This document shows positions 47,891-60,698 of a DNA stretch of 64,000 nucleotides, in pieces. Both the position numbers and the translations under genes were made by a program. The DNA comes from Spongiibacter thalassae (GTDB lineage Bacteria > Pseudomonadota > Gammaproteobacteria > Pseudomonadales > Spongiibacteraceae): NCBI RefSeq assembly GCF_012272835.1, contig NZ_JAAWWK010000002.1, positions 897,451 to 961,450 on the forward strand, read 5' to 3'. The notes beneath the pieces are model-generated. The model ran no database searches. It was given only the letters and a program-made list of their open reading frames with translations, and was not told where the DNA came from. Each line of letters begins with the position of its first letter. Position 1 is the stretch's first letter.

Positions 47891-50164
47891 ATGTTGAGTA
47901 AAGATCTCGAAGCGACGCTCAGCCAGGCATTTAAATCAGCCCGCAGCCGGCGACACGAGTTTATGACCGTGGAACACCTGCTCCTTGCGCTGGCTGATAA
48001 CGATGCAGCAATAAAAGTGCTGGTTGCCTGTGGTGCCGACCTCAAACAGCTAAAAGGCGACCTCAGTGAATTTGTTGAGGCGACGACCCCGCGCATTCCC
48101 GACGACGATGTAGAGCGCGACACCCAGCCCACCCTCGGTTTTCAGCGCGTGCTCCAGCGGGCAGTGTTCCATGTACAGTCCTCCGGCAAGCAGGAGGTTA
48201 CTGGCGCCAATGTTCTGGTTGCGATTTTCAGCGAACAGGAAAGCCAGGCGGTGTACTTCCTCAAGGCGCAAAACGTCAATCGACTGGATGTGGTGAACTA
48301 CATCACCCACGGTATTTCCAAAGTTGCCGACAATGAGTCCGGCGAGCACGAGCAGCACCGTGAGCAGGAAGGTGAGGGCGGTGATCCCGAGCAGCGCCCA
48401 CTGGAAAGTTTTTCGACCAACCTGAACGAAGAAGCCAAGGCCGGTCGCATCGATCCGCTGATTGGGCGCGCCGAGGAAGTCGAGCGGGTTGCCCAGATTC
48501 TGACCCGCCGCCGCAAAAACAACCCTTTGCTGGTCGGTGAATCCGGTGTCGGCAAAACGGCGATTGCCGAGGGCTTGGCCAAACGCATCGTTGATGGCGA
48601 AGTGCCCGACGTACTTGCCGATAGTGTGGTGTATTCGCTGGATATGGGCGCGCTGCTCGCGGGCACCAAATATCGGGGCGACTTCGAGAAACGTCTCAAG
48701 GGTTTGTTGGCCGATCTGAAAAAACGGGAAGGGGCGATTCTGTTCATCGACGAAATTCACACCATCATCGGTGCTGGTGCGGCCTCCGGTGGAGTGATGG
48801 ATGCGTCGAACCTGCTTAAACCCCTGCTTAGCTCCGGGCAGATGCGCTGCATAGGCTCGACCACCTTCCAGGAGTACCGCGGTATTTTCGAGAAGGACCG
48901 GGCCTTGAGCCGCCGCTTCCAGAAAGTGGATGTGAGCGAGCCCAGCGTCGAGGACACCTTCCTTATCCTCAAGGGACTGAAGTCCCGCTTTGAGGGGCAC
49001 CACGAGCTGCGCTATACCGATGGTGCCTTGCGCACGGCGGCGGAGCTGTCGGCACGTTATATCAATGACCGTTTTCTGCCGGACAAGGCGATCGACGTGA
49101 TCGACGAGGCGGGGGCTTACCAGCGCCTGCAAAAGCCGGAAAACCGTATTGAAACCATTGATGTGCCGGAAATCGAGGCAATTGTTGCGAAAATCGCCCG
49201 TATTCCTCCGAAGAGCGTGTCTTCCGACGACAAGGCGTCTCTGGCCAAGCTGGAAGATAATCTGAAAATGGTGGTGTTCGGCCAGGATCAGGCGATCACT
49301 GAGCTCAGCGCCTCCATCAAGCTGGCCAGGGCCGGACTGAAATCCGGCGACAAACCGATTGGTTCTTTCCTGTTGGCGGGGCCCACCGGTGTCGGTAAAA
49401 CCGAGGTGTGCCGGCAGTTGGCCAAGATTATGGGCATGGAGTTGGTGCGCTTTGATATGTCGGAGTACATGGAGCGGCACACGGTTTCCCGGCTGATTGG
49501 CGCGCCTCCTGGCTATGTCGGCTTCGATCAGGGCGGTCTGCTGACCGACGCGGTGACCAAGCACCCCCACTGTGTGGTGTTGTTGGACGAAATCGAAAAA
49601 GCCCACCCTGATTTATTCAATCTGCTGTTGCAGGTGATGGATCACGGGGCATTGACCGATAACAACGGCCGCAAGGCCGACTTCCGCAATGTCATTCTGG
49701 TAATGACCACCAATGCCGGCGCAGAAAGTATCAGTCGTCGTTCTATTGGTTTTACCGAGCAGGATCACCACACCGATGCGAACGAGGCCATCAATCGCCT
49801 GTTCACCCCGGAGTTCCGCAACCGACTGGATAACGTGATTAACTTTGCGCCGCTGCCCGAGGAGGTTGTTCTGACGGTGGTGGATAAATTCCTGGTAGAG
49901 TTGCAGTCGCAGCTGGATGACAAAAAAGTTGCCCTGCATATCGACGACGACGCGCGGCGTTGGCTGGTGGCCAAGGGTTACGACAAGCAAATGGGCGCGC
50001 GGCCAATGGCGCGAGTTATTCAGGAGCACATCAAGAAGCCGCTCGCAGAGATGGTGTTGTTTGGTGAGCTTGAGGGGCAGGGTGGTACGGTGTACATCAG
50101 CACCAAGGGTGACAAGCTGGAGTTGCGTGCGGAATCTGTGAGGGAGCCTGAAACGGAGACCTGA
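47891..50164 (+). CDS. clpA: ClpA unfoldase of the ClpAP protease
   Basis: This 757-aa AAA+ protein has the N-terminal Clp_N repeat domain (about 1-145) and two ATPase domains with Walker A motifs GESGVGKT (216-223) and GPTGVGKT (497-504). The ClpP-binding loop is present as SIGFTEQD (E. coli SIGLIHQD). It unfolds ClpS-delivered proteins for ClpP, which is not encoded here. The stop codon sits exactly in the loop of an 8-bp palindrome. Confidence 0.96.
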   Translation: MLSKDLEATLSQAFKSARSRRHEFMTVEHLLLALADNDAAIKVLVACGADLKQLKGDLSEFVEATTPRIPDDDVERDTQPTLGFQRVLQRAVFHVQSSGKQEVTGANVLVAIFSEQESQAVYFLKAQNVNRLDVVNYITHGISKVADNESGEHEQHREQEGEGGDPEQRPLESFSTNLNEEAKAGRIDPLIGRAEEVERVAQILTRRRKNNPLLVGESGVGKTAIAEGLAKRIVDGEVPDVLADSVVYSLDMGALLAGTKYRGDFEKRLKGLLADLKKREGAILFIDEIHTIIGAGAASGGVMDASNLLKPLLSSGQMRCIGSTTFQEYRGIFEKDRALSRRFQKVDVSEPSVEDTFLILKGLKSRFEGHHELRYTDGALRTAAELSARYINDRFLPDKAIDVIDEAGAYQRLQKPENRIETIDVPEIEAIVAKIARIPPKSVSSDDKASLAKLEDNLKMVVFGQDQAITELSASIKLARAGLKSGDKPIGSFLLAGPTGVGKTEVCRQLAKIMGMELVRFDMSEYMERHTVSRLIGAPPGYVGFDQGGLLTDAVTKHPHCVVLLDEIEKAHPDLFNLLLQVMDHGALTDNNGRKADFRNVILVMTTNAGAESISRRSIGFTEQDHHTDANEAINRLFTPEFRNRLDNVINFAPLPEEVVLTVVDKFLVELQSQLDDKKVALHIDDDARRWLVAKGYDKQMGARPMARVIQEHIKKPLAEMVLFGELEGQGGTVYISTKGDKLELRAESVREPETET

Positions 50165-50172
50165 GGTCTCCG
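50154..50172. terminator. palindrome centred on the clpA stop codon
   Basis: CGGAGACC (50154-50161) and GGTCTCCG (50165-50172) form a perfect stem whose three-base loop is the TGA stop of clpA. No U-tract follows on the plus strand. It lies between convergent clpA and infA and may act as a 3'-end block to decay or a weak terminator. Confidence 0.45.
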
Positions 50173-50191
50173 CAGCGGGCAGGGCCTGTAC

Positions 50192-50410
50192 TTAGCGGCC
50201 GCGGAAGGTAATGCGGCCCTTGGTCAGGTCATAGGGAGTCAGTTCAACCTTAACCTTGTCGCCGGTCAATATGCGGATATAGTGCTTGCGCATTTTTCCG
50301 GAAATATGGGCGGTGACGACATGCCCATTCTCCAGGCGAACCCGGAACGTTGTATTTGGCAGGGTATCGATAACCTCGCCTTCCATTTCAATCTGGTCTT
50401 CTTTCGCCAT
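50192..50410 (-). CDS. infA: translation initiation factor IF-1
   Basis: This 72-aa OB-fold protein is IF-1 at its exact usual length: start [20 protein letters not shown], middle [20 protein letters not shown], end [10 protein letters not shown]. It binds the ribosomal A site during initiation. The frame is open 24 residues further upstream, but the MAKED start is universal. infA between clpA and aat is the normal gammaproteobacterial order. Confidence 0.97.
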   Translation of the reverse strand: MAKEDQIEMEGEVIDTLPNTTFRVRLENGHVVTAHISGKMRKHYIRILTGDKVKVELTPYDLTKGRITFRGR

Positions 50411-50516
50411 TCGGCAATAACCCTCGGATATGCGGTTGAATGTGGAACGGTAGACCGCGGTCGGCCCAAAAACTGCGCGCATTTTGCCCTAATTAGCGCC
50501 ATTAGGCAATTTGCTA

Positions 50517-50545
50517 TTTGCCACTGAGGGGCGGGCGGTGGCAAA
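50517..50545. repeat. inverted repeat between bpt and infA
   Basis: TTTGCCAC (50517-50524) and GTGGCAAA (50538-50545) form an 8-bp stem around a 13-base GC-rich loop, within the 194-base gap between the bpt stop and infA start. No U-tract follows on the minus strand. It may be a bpt 3' hairpin or an operator for infA. The rest of the gap shows nothing I can support. Confidence 0.4.
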
Positions 50546-50604
50546 ACTTTGGGCAATTGGCAGTAATGCCTTAATCAAGGCCCTGTGTCGCGGCAGATTT
50601 CACT

Positions 50605-51309
50605 TCAATTCAGGCGAATCCAGCGCTGGCTCATCAATAATTCAATGGGGCGGTAGTTGGTTTTATAGCGCATCTTGTTGCAGTCGCGTATCCAGTATCC
50701 CAAATACACGTAGGGAAGATTGCGCTGCTGGCACTGCATGATTTGCCATAACACCGCGTATTTACCCAGACTGCGACGGCGGTCATCCGGGTCGTAGAAG
50801 GTATAAATTGCTGACACGCCGTCCTCCACGGGGTCTGAAACGGCCACGGAAATCAAACGATCATTGTCGTAAAAGTGAATGTACCGAGTGTCACTGCGCC
50901 CTTCGGTGATAAAGCTGGCAAATTGCTCGGGGTCGGCGGGATACATGTCGCCGTCGGTATGGCGAGCATTGATATAGCGTTCGTAGAGACCATATGCCTG
51001 TGTTGATAACTCACGTGTGGCCACGACTGTGAGGTCGGCGTTGCGGTTGAACAGCTTCCGTTGGTTGCGGCTGAAAGTGAATTCCGCAACAGGTACCCGG
51101 CAGGGAATGCACTGCTGGCAGCCCTCGCAATTAGGGCGATAGTAGTGATTGCCACTGCGGCGAAAGCCGCGCTGCGACAGCAGGCTATAAAGTGAACTTG
51201 ATACGGCGATATCCGGGTCGACAAACAGGGTTTTGGCCTCCCGGTCATCAAAGTAACTGCAGGGGTGGGGGTGGGTGGAGAACAGCTTGATTCGCTTTTC
51301 GTCGGTCAC
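50605..51309 (-). CDS. bpt: aspartate/glutamate leucyltransferase
   Basis: This 234-aa enzyme transfers Leu from tRNA to proteins with N-terminal Asp or Glu, making them ClpS substrates. The Cys-rich N-terminal region (CSYF, CEGCQQCIPCR) and C-terminal YLGYWIRDCNKMRYKTNYRP are diagnostic. The gene follows aat by 69 bases on the same strand. Confidence 0.93.
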   Translation of the reverse strand: MTDEKRIKLFSTHPHPCSYFDDREAKTLFVDPDIAVSSSLYSLLSQRGFRRSGNHYYRPNCEGCQQCIPCRVPVAEFTFSRNQRKLFNRNADLTVVATRELSTQAYGLYERYINARHTDGDMYPADPEQFASFITEGRSDTRYIHFYDNDRLISVAVSDPVEDGVSAIYTFYDPDDRRRSLGKYAVLWQIMQCQQRNLPYVYLGYWIRDCNKMRYKTNYRPIELLMSQRWIRLN

Positions 51310-51378
51310 AGCCAGAAACCTCCGGCTCCGGGGTGTGGTGCCGCTCTGGTCGATTCCGCTATATCACTGCTGCGCATA

Positions 51379-52095
51379 TCAAGACGTAATGGCATGGACG
51401 CCCGGGGCAGGCCAGGGTGGCGGAGCGTCGCAGGGCGTCTGACAGTGCTGCTGTAATAGGTGGCGGAATGCCTCCCGTGGTACATCTTCGGCTCCCATGC
51501 TGTGGAGGTAATCATTGCCGACCTGGCAATCGATCACGTTGACCCCAAGTGGCTCTAGTATTGCACACAGGTTGACCAAGGCAATCTTTGAGGCGCTGGG
51601 ACGGCGGCTGAACATCGACTCACCGAAAAACATGTGGCCAATTGCCAGTCCGTACAAGCCGCCGACCAGCTCCTCTTCCTGCCACACTTCGACGGAGTGT
51701 GCCCAGCCGAGTTCAAACATACGCAGATAGGCGGCCTTCATTGCCGGGGTTATCCACGTACCTGGTCGTTTCGGGCCAAGTTGCGCACAGCCATCAAGCA
51801 CCTCGCCAAAGGCGGTATCGGTTTTTACCTCGAAGGACTCGCGGCGCATCAGCTTGCGCAGGCTGCGTGAGATATGGAGGCGTTCGGTAAATAATAGAGT
51901 GCGGGGATCTGGCGACCACCACAGAATGGGCTGTCCCTCTTCGTACCAGGGGAAGATACCCTGTCGATAGGCTTCCAGCAGGCGCTCAGGTCGCAGGTCT
52001 CCGCCCGCCGCGAGTAAACCGGCAGGGGCAGCGAGGGTGCGGCTGATATCCGGAAATCGAATATCAGCCTTGTCCAACCAGGGAAGGCCGGGCAT
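51379..52095 (-). CDS. aat: leucyl/phenylalanyl-tRNA--protein transferase
   Basis: This 238-aa enzyme adds Leu or Phe from tRNA to proteins with N-terminal Arg or Lys, creating a ClpS-readable N-degron. The stretches GLLAAGGDLRPERLLEAYRQGIFPW, WWSPDPR and GGLYGLAIGHMFFGESMFSR are diagnostic. It follows trxB by 20 bases and is probably co-transcribed with trxB and bpt. Confidence 0.95.
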   Translation of the reverse strand: MPGLPWLDKADIRFPDISRTLAAPAGLLAAGGDLRPERLLEAYRQGIFPWYEEGQPILWWSPDPRTLLFTERLHISRSLRKLMRRESFEVKTDTAFGEVLDGCAQLGPKRPGTWITPAMKAAYLRMFELGWAHSVEVWQEEELVGGLYGLAIGHMFFGESMFSRRPSASKIALVNLCAILEPLGVNVIDCQVGNDYLHSMGAEDVPREAFRHLLQQHCQTPCDAPPPWPAPGVHAITS

Positions 52096-52115
52096 ATAAC
52101 CTGAGGGGAAGGGTG

Positions 52116-53213
<1,098 letters not shown>

Positions 53214-53252
53214 TCAACATTCTGCAGTATAAACAAAGGAAGCGATTTTCCC

Positions 53253-55595
53253 TTGGCAAAATCCGCTACACACGACAAAACTCCCAAAGATGGCAACAAA
53301 CGACGGGACGCACTGCAGTTGCGAGTGCGCGAAGGCTTGTTAATCGGCCTCGTCGCCGTGTGCCTGTTTATTTTCGTCGCTCTGGTGACCTATAGCAGTA
53401 GCGACCCAGGTTGGTCCCGCACCGGTAGTGGTGAGGGCGTACACAATGCCGGCGGTCCGGTGGGGGCGTGGCTGGCTGATGTGTTTTACGCTCTGTTTGG
53501 CTATATGGCTTATCTATTCCCTATATTACTGGCATTTCGCGCCAGCAGGTTGTTCCGCGACCGTTTTATCAGCCGCGGGTTCGACGCGGTGGTTTTCGCT
53601 CTGCGTCTGATTGGTTTTATGCTGGTGATGATTGCGGCGACGGGCCTGGCGGGCAACGAGGATCAGGGGCACAGCGGTTTGCCCTTTGGCGCCGGTGGGG
53701 TGCTTGGCAGTGCGGTGGGGCATGCAACTCTGGCGTCCTTTAACGAGTTTGGCAGCCGACTGCTGCTGATTGCTGTGCTGTTGTTCGGTATTACCGTGTT
53801 TACCGATATTTCCTGGATCAAAGTGATCGATAAGCTGGGCGCAGTTACCCTTTTGCTCGCCGAGCGCCTGCAAGACCGTTTTTACCATTGGCGCAAGCGT
53901 CGCGCAGAGGCCGCTGCCGCCAGGGTGGCACAGGTTCAGCGCAAGGAGTCGGTGGCTAAAAAAACCGAAATTCAGCGCGACCGCGTGGCGCCCACCATCG
54001 CGCCGCCGCCCAAACCGGTGCAGCAGTCGGCGCGGGTTGAAAAAGAGAAACAGGCATCCTTGTTTGACGGGATTATCACCGGAAAATTGCCCTCGTTGAC
54101 ACTGCTCGATCCCGCTGAGCGCCACCCGGACAAGGGTTTTTCCCCCGAAACCCTTGAGGCCATGTCCCGCTTGCTGGAAATCAAGCTGCTGGATTTTGGT
54201 GTTTCCGCCAAGGTGGTATCGGTCTTTCCCGGCCCGGTGATTACCCGCTTTGAACTGGAGCCCGATGCGGGGGTTAAGGTCAGTAAAATCAGTAATCTGG
54301 TCAAGGACCTGGCGCGCTCGCTGGCGGTCATCAGCGTGCGGGTGGTCGAGGTCATTCCCGGCAAGCCCTATGTCGGCATAGAGATTCCCAATGAAGATCG
54401 TGAGATTGTCAATTTCCGCGAAGTGCTGTCTTCCGAGGCCTTTGAAGCGGCGAAATCCGCGCTGACGCTGGCGCTGGGGCACGATATATCGGGCGAGCCG
54501 GTGTGCGCGGATCTGGCCAAAATGCCCCACCTGCTGGTTGCCGGTACCACCGGGTCCGGTAAGTCGGTGGGGGTGAACGCGATGCTGCTGAGCCTGCTCT
54601 ACAAATCCACTCCTGAGGAAGTGCGGCTATTGCTGGTAGACCCGAAGATGCTGGAACTGTCGGTATACGACGGCATTCCCCACCTGCTGACACCGGTCAT
54701 TACCGATATGAAGGACGCTGCCAATGGCCTGCGTTGGTGTGTCGCGGAAATGGAGCGGCGCTACAAACTGATGTCGGCGATGGGCGTAAGGAATCTCGCC
54801 GGTTTTAACCGCAAGATCAAGGAAGCCATTCAGGCCGGTGAGCCAATCAAGGACCCGCTGTGGAAACCCGAGGAGAACTACCAGCCCGGGGCTGAGGTGG
54901 CAGAGGCACCTGATTTGGAAGTGCTGCCCGCGATTGTCGTGGTAATAGATGAATTCGCCGATATGATGATGATCGTCGGCAAAAAGGTGGAAGAACTTAT
55001 CGCCCGAATCGCCCAGAAAGCCCGTGCAGCGGGGATTCACCTGATACTGGCGACCCAGCGTCCTTCGGTGGACGTTATCACCGGTTTGATCAAGGCGAAC
55101 GTGCCGACGCGGATCGCCTTTCAGGTTTCGTCGAAAATTGATTCCCGCACGATACTGGATCAGGGCGGAGCGGAGCAGCTACTCGGCCACGGGGATATGC
55201 TCTATATGCCACCTGGTTCCGGTATTCCGGTGCGGGTACATGGCGCCTTCTGTTCAGACGAAGAAGTACACAGAGTTGTCGCCGATTGGAAAAAACGGGG
55301 AGAACCGCGCTATATCGATGGTCTATTGGAGGAGGGCAGTACCACTGACGCCATGCCCGGCATGCCTCCCGAAGGTGCCGAGGGCGACGATGGTGAAAGC
55401 GATGCTCTCTACGACGAAGCGGTTCGCTTCGTCACCCAAAGCCGTCGTGCGTCGATTTCCTCGGTGCAACGCAAGCTGCGCATTGGCTACAATCGCGCCG
55501 CACGACTTATCGAAACCATGGAGTCCGCGGGAGTGGTCTCTGAAATGGCGAGCAATGGCAGCCGGGAAGTCCTTGCGCCACCGCCAGTCGAATAG
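53253..55595 (+). CDS. ftsK: DNA translocase FtsK
   Basis: This 780-aa septum protein pumps chromosome DNA toward dif and activates XerCD. Four membrane segments lie in the first 190 residues, then a short Ala/Gln/Pro linker (about 215-270), the RecA-like motor with Walker A GTTGSGKS (431-438), and the C-terminal winged-helix gamma domain (about 715-775). The linker is far shorter than in E. coli FtsK (1329 aa), as in Pseudomonas. The start is a TTG with AAAGGA upstream. Confidence 0.94.
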   Translation: MAKSATHDKTPKDGNKRRDALQLRVREGLLIGLVAVCLFIFVALVTYSSSDPGWSRTGSGEGVHNAGGPVGAWLADVFYALFGYMAYLFPILLAFRASRLFRDRFISRGFDAVVFALRLIGFMLVMIAATGLAGNEDQGHSGLPFGAGGVLGSAVGHATLASFNEFGSRLLLIAVLLFGITVFTDISWIKVIDKLGAVTLLLAERLQDRFYHWRKRRAEAAAARVAQVQRKESVAKKTEIQRDRVAPTIAPPPKPVQQSARVEKEKQASLFDGIITGKLPSLTLLDPAERHPDKGFSPETLEAMSRLLEIKLLDFGVSAKVVSVFPGPVITRFELEPDAGVKVSKISNLVKDLARSLAVISVRVVEVIPGKPYVGIEIPNEDREIVNFREVLSSEAFEAAKSALTLALGHDISGEPVCADLAKMPHLLVAGTTGSGKSVGVNAMLLSLLYKSTPEEVRLLLVDPKMLELSVYDGIPHLLTPVITDMKDAANGLRWCVAEMERRYKLMSAMGVRNLAGFNRKIKEAIQAGEPIKDPLWKPEENYQPGAEVAEAPDLEVLPAIVVVIDEFADMMMIVGKKVEELIARIAQKARAAGIHLILATQRPSVDVITGLIKANVPTRIAFQVSSKIDSRTILDQGGAEQLLGHGDMLYMPPGSGIPVRVHGAFCSDEEVHRVVADWKKRGEPRYIDGLLEEGSTTDAMPGMPPEGAEGDDGESDALYDEAVRFVTQSRRASISSVQRKLRIGYNRAARLIETMESAGVVSEMASNGSREVLAPPPVE

Positions 55596-55603
55596 GAAAT
55601 ATC

Positions 55604-56209
55604 ATGGGTATTTGGCGCCTTTGTACCGTTGTTTGCTTTGCCTTTCTCAGTTCGATGGCCCTTGCGGGGGACGTCGCTCAGCTGCATTTGCACCTGTCAT
55701 CGATGAAAACCCTGGATGCGAAATTCAAGCAAACGGTGATGGATGACAGCGGTAATATTCTGCAGCAGAGCGAGGGTGTTCTCGCGGTAGAGCGGCCCAA
55801 CAAAATACGCTGGGAAAGCACGTCGCCGTTTCGCTACCTGTTGGTTAGCGACGGTGAGACCCTGTGGCGCTACGACGCCGAATTGGAGCAGGTGAACACC
55901 GAGGCCTTCGATACGGAGGTCGCCCAGGCGCCCGCGATGATTATCGGCGCCAGCATTGAACAGCTCGATGCCCAGTTTGACGTGAAACTGCATAAGCAGG
56001 ATACCCTGCGGGAATTTACCCTGATTCCCAAAGTCCCGCAGATGTTCAGCGAAATGACCCTGCGTTTTCGTCAGGGGAAGCTGATTGCCATGCAGTTAAG
56101 TGACAATCTTGAGCAGCGAACCTTCATCGAATTTGTCGCGCCGAAGTACAATACGCGACTTCCGGCATCCCTGTTCCGCTTCGACCCGGAGACTGCGGCG
56201 AGCCAATGA
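55604..56209 (+). CDS. lolA: outer-membrane lipoprotein carrier LolA
   Basis: This 201-aa periplasmic chaperone carries lipoproteins from LolCDE to LolB. It has a signal peptide (residues 1-21, cleavage after ALA), [30 protein letters not shown] near the start, and a C-terminal RFDP. It follows ftsK by eight bases and overlaps rarA by four (ATGA), the order seen in E. coli and Pseudomonas. Confidence 0.95.
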   Translation: MGIWRLCTVVCFAFLSSMALAGDVAQLHLHLSSMKTLDAKFKQTVMDDSGNILQQSEGVLAVERPNKIRWESTSPFRYLLVSDGETLWRYDAELEQVNTEAFDTEVAQAPAMIIGASIEQLDAQFDVKLHKQDTLREFTLIPKVPQMFSEMTLRFRQGKLIAMQLSDNLEQRTFIEFVAPKYNTRLPASLFRFDPETAASQ

Positions 56210-57498
56210 CAGACCAGCAGGCGCCTCTCGCGGCAAGGATGCGGCCTCAGCGGCTTGAAGACTATCGCGGACAACAGCATATCCTCGGCGATGGTCAGCC
56301 TCTAAGGCGGGCGCTGGAAACCGGGCAACTGCATTCGATGATTTTCTGGGGTCCCCCGGGAGTGGGCAAGACGACACTGGCCCAGCTCATTGCCCTGCGT
56401 GTGGACGCCCACTTTATTCAACTCTCGGCGGTGCTGGCCGGGGTCAAGGATATTCGCAATGCGGTGGAACAGGCGCGGCAGGCGCTCGCCTGCGGCCGCC
56501 GTACCATTCTGTTTATCGACGAAGTTCACCGCTTTAACAAGGCCCAGCAGGACGCTTTTCTGCCCTATGTTGAAGACGGTACGGTCATTTTCGTGGGTGC
56601 TACCACGGAAAACCCGAGTTTCGAAATCAATAACGCACTGCTGTCCCGGGCCAGGGTGTATCCGCTGCGGGCATTGGCCCAGAGCGATATCCTCGAGATT
56701 CTTACCCACAGTCTGGAGGCGGAAGGGTGGCCTGTCGAGCCCAGTGTACTGCAACACCTTGCCGAACAGGCCGACGGTGATGCCCGGAGGGCGTTGAACC
56801 TGCTGGAGCTGGCAATGGATATGGCGCAGCAGGAAGGCAGTGGTGAACTCAGCGACGAGTTGGTCAGCCGGGCGATGAGTCATCAGCCGCGCCGGTTCGA
56901 CAAAGGCGGCGACCTGTTCTACGAGCAGATATCCGCCCTGCACAAATCCGTGCGGGGCAGTTCCCCCGACGGAGCCCTGTATTGGTTGGTGCGTATGCTC
57001 GACGGCGGCTGTGACCCGGTGTATATCGCGCGCCGCTTGCTGCGCATGGCCAGCGAAGATATTGGCAATGCCGATCCGCGAGCATTGCGCATTTGTATCG
57101 ATGCCTGGGATGTTCAGGAGCGATTGGGTAGCCCGGAAGGGGAGCTGGCACTGGCCCAGGCGGTGTGTTATTTGGCGGCGGCACCTAAAAGCAATGCGGT
57201 ATACAGCGCCTTTAACCGCCTGCGTAAGGAAATTGCCGAGTCCCCCAGCTACGACGTGCCCATGCATCTGCGCAACGCGCCGAGCAAGCTGATGAAGTCG
57301 CAGGGCTTTGGTGAGGGCTATCGCTACGCCCATGACGAGCCAGAGGCCTATGCCGCCGGTGAAAACTATTTGCCCGAGGCCCTGGGAGACAAGCGCTTCT
57401 ATGAGCCGGTACCCCGCGGACTGGAAAAGAAAATCGGCGAAAAACTGCGCTATCTTCGGCAACTGGACGCACAAAGTCCTTATAAACGCTATCGTTAG
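56206..57498 (+). CDS. rarA: replication-associated recombination protein RarA
   Basis: This 430-aa AAA+ ATPase, also called MgsA, is related to the clamp loader and acts at stalled forks. It shows [15 protein letters not shown], Walker [11 protein letters not shown], Walker [16 protein letters not shown] and sensor TENPSFEIN. The C-terminal tetramerisation part is full length. Its start is inside the lolA stop, so translation is coupled. Confidence 0.95.
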   Translation: MTDQQAPLAARMRPQRLEDYRGQQHILGDGQPLRRALETGQLHSMIFWGPPGVGKTTLAQLIALRVDAHFIQLSAVLAGVKDIRNAVEQARQALACGRRTILFIDEVHRFNKAQQDAFLPYVEDGTVIFVGATTENPSFEINNALLSRARVYPLRALAQSDILEILTHSLEAEGWPVEPSVLQHLAEQADGDARRALNLLELAMDMAQQEGSGELSDELVSRAMSHQPRRFDKGGDLFYEQISALHKSVRGSSPDGALYWLVRMLDGGCDPVYIARRLLRMASEDIGNADPRALRICIDAWDVQERLGSPEGELALAQAVCYLAAAPKSNAVYSAFNRLRKEIAESPSYDVPMHLRNAPSKLMKSQGFGEGYRYAHDEPEAYAAGENYLPEALGDKRFYEPVPRGLEKKIGEKLRYLRQLDAQSPYKRYR

Positions 57499-57509
57499 CA
57501 GCGCAACTT

Positions 57510-57517
57510 GGTAAAAT
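57510..57517 (+). promoter_or_regulatory. candidate -10 box before crcB
   Basis: GGTAAAAT at 57510-57517, followed by GCGGCG, resembles the boxes before icd and the flavin reductase gene. The same bases can also pair (GGTAAAA with TTTTACC 57525-57531), so it could instead be a small hairpin after rarA. I see no fluoride riboswitch here: the 49-base gap is too short. Confidence 0.3.
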
Positions 57518-57547
57518 GCGGCGTTTTTACCGCCGGGAGGGGGGATT

Positions 57548-59259
<1,712 letters not shown>

Positions 59260-59263
59260 TCCT

Positions 59264-60664
59264 ATGGAATTCCTGCCACTGTTCACCAATCTGAACGGTA
59301 AAACCTGCCTGCTGATTGGTGGTGGCCAGATCGCCCTGCGCAAGGCGAGACTGCTGCGTAAAGCCGGAGCGGTGTTGCGGGTGGTGAGTCCGAAGGTCAT
59401 CCCCGAGCTCAAATCGTTAATGCAGCCCGCGGACGAGTTATTGAGCAGCGGCTATGATGACAGCGTGCTCAACGGCGTATTTCTGGCGATTGCCGCCACC
59501 GACGACGAGCCCCTGAACCGGCAGATTTCCCAAGATTGCCACCGTCTGAATATTCCGGTCAATGTGGTCGATAACCCGGAATTGTGCAGCTTTATCCTGC
59601 CCGCCATTATTGACCGCTCTCCAGTGGTTGTCGCGGTGAGCAGTGGTGGCAACAGCCCCGTACTGGCGCGGCTGATTCGATCCCGGTTGGAGAGCAGTAT
59701 TCCCACCTCCTACGGGCGTCTCGCTCACCTGGTGGGTAAATTCCGCGACGCGGTGAAAGCGAAATTCAGCGATATTGAGGATCGCCGGGATTTCTGGGAG
59801 CAGACATTGCAAGGGCCCATTGCTGAAATGGTGTTCGCCGGCAATGACGAGGCGGCGGAGCAGATGCTCAGCAAGGCGATTAATCAGACCGAGCTGCGAC
59901 CCGGCGGCGAGGTGTATTTGATTGGCGCTGGACCCGGAGACCCGGATTTGATGACCTTCAAGGCCCTGCGTCTGCTACAGCGCGCTGATGTGGTGCTCTA
60001 CGACCGACTGGTCGCTCCGGCGATTGTCGAGCTGTGCCGTAAGGATGCCGAACGGGTGTATGTTGGCAAGGAGCGGTCAAACCACGCCGTGCCCCAGGAA
60101 AATATCAACCAGTTACTGGTGCGCTATGCCAGCGAAGGGCGCAAGGTTGCCCGACTGAAGGGGGGCGACCCGTTTATTTTCGGCCGCGGCGGTGAAGAAA
60201 TCGAAGAGCTCGCCGAACATAATATTCCCTTTCAGGTCGTACCGGGTATTACCGCGGCGGCGGGCTGCGCCAGTTATGCCGGTATTCCACTGACCCACCG
60301 GGATTATGCGCAGTCGGTGCGCTTTGTCACCGGTCACCTGAAGGACAATTCGATCAACCTTCCCTGGAGTGAGCTGGTTCACGGGCAGCAGACAATAGTG
60401 TTCTACATGGGGCTGGTGGGCCTGCCGGTGATCTGTGAACAGTTAATTGCTCACGGCCGCAATGCCGACACACCAATGGCACTGGTACAACAGGGCACTA
60501 CGGTCGATCAGCAGGTGGTGGTCGCCACGCTGGGCACTATGGTTGATGCAATTGCGGAGAGGCCAGTGAAGGCCCCCACGCTGATTATCGTCGGCGAAGT
60601 GGTCGCACTGCGTGAAAAACTCGCCTGGTATGAAAAGTATGACCTGAGCAAGCCGGAGCTGTAA
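59264..60664 (+). CDS. cysG: siroheme synthase CysG (trifunctional)
   Basis: This 466-aa protein makes siroheme for sulfite and nitrite reductases. The N-terminal Met8p-like half (about 1-205) oxidises precorrin-2 and inserts iron ([37 protein letters not shown]). The C-terminal half is the uroporphyrinogen III methyltransferase ([31 protein letters not shown]). It begins four bases after serS. CysB may influence it through sulfur control, but no site is seen. Confidence 0.95.
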   Translation: MEFLPLFTNLNGKTCLLIGGGQIALRKARLLRKAGAVLRVVSPKVIPELKSLMQPADELLSSGYDDSVLNGVFLAIAATDDEPLNRQISQDCHRLNIPVNVVDNPELCSFILPAIIDRSPVVVAVSSGGNSPVLARLIRSRLESSIPTSYGRLAHLVGKFRDAVKAKFSDIEDRRDFWEQTLQGPIAEMVFAGNDEAAEQMLSKAINQTELRPGGEVYLIGAGPGDPDLMTFKALRLLQRADVVLYDRLVAPAIVELCRKDAERVYVGKERSNHAVPQENINQLLVRYASEGRKVARLKGGDPFIFGRGGEEIEELAEHNIPFQVVPGITAAAGCASYAGIPLTHRDYAQSVRFVTGHLKDNSINLPWSELVHGQQTIVFYMGLVGLPVICEQLIAHGRNADTPMALVQQGTTVDQQVVVATLGTMVDAIAERPVKAPTLIIVGEVVALREKLAWYEKYDLSKPEL

Positions 60665-60698
60665 CGGTATTTGGCTGACAGCAACTATGGGAGAAAAT

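Noticed and set aside
48050-49606. 518-codon open frame antisense to clpA
   Set aside because: It lies wholly inside a certain clpA gene, has no recognisable domain, and its composition is what codon bias on the other strand produces.
56302-57474. 390-codon open frame antisense to rarA
   Set aside because: It is a mirror of a well-supported gene with no ribosome site and no family features.
57499-57547. Possible fluoride riboswitch before crcB
   Set aside because: The gap is 49 bases with no matching fold; crcB is placed in a housekeeping run here.
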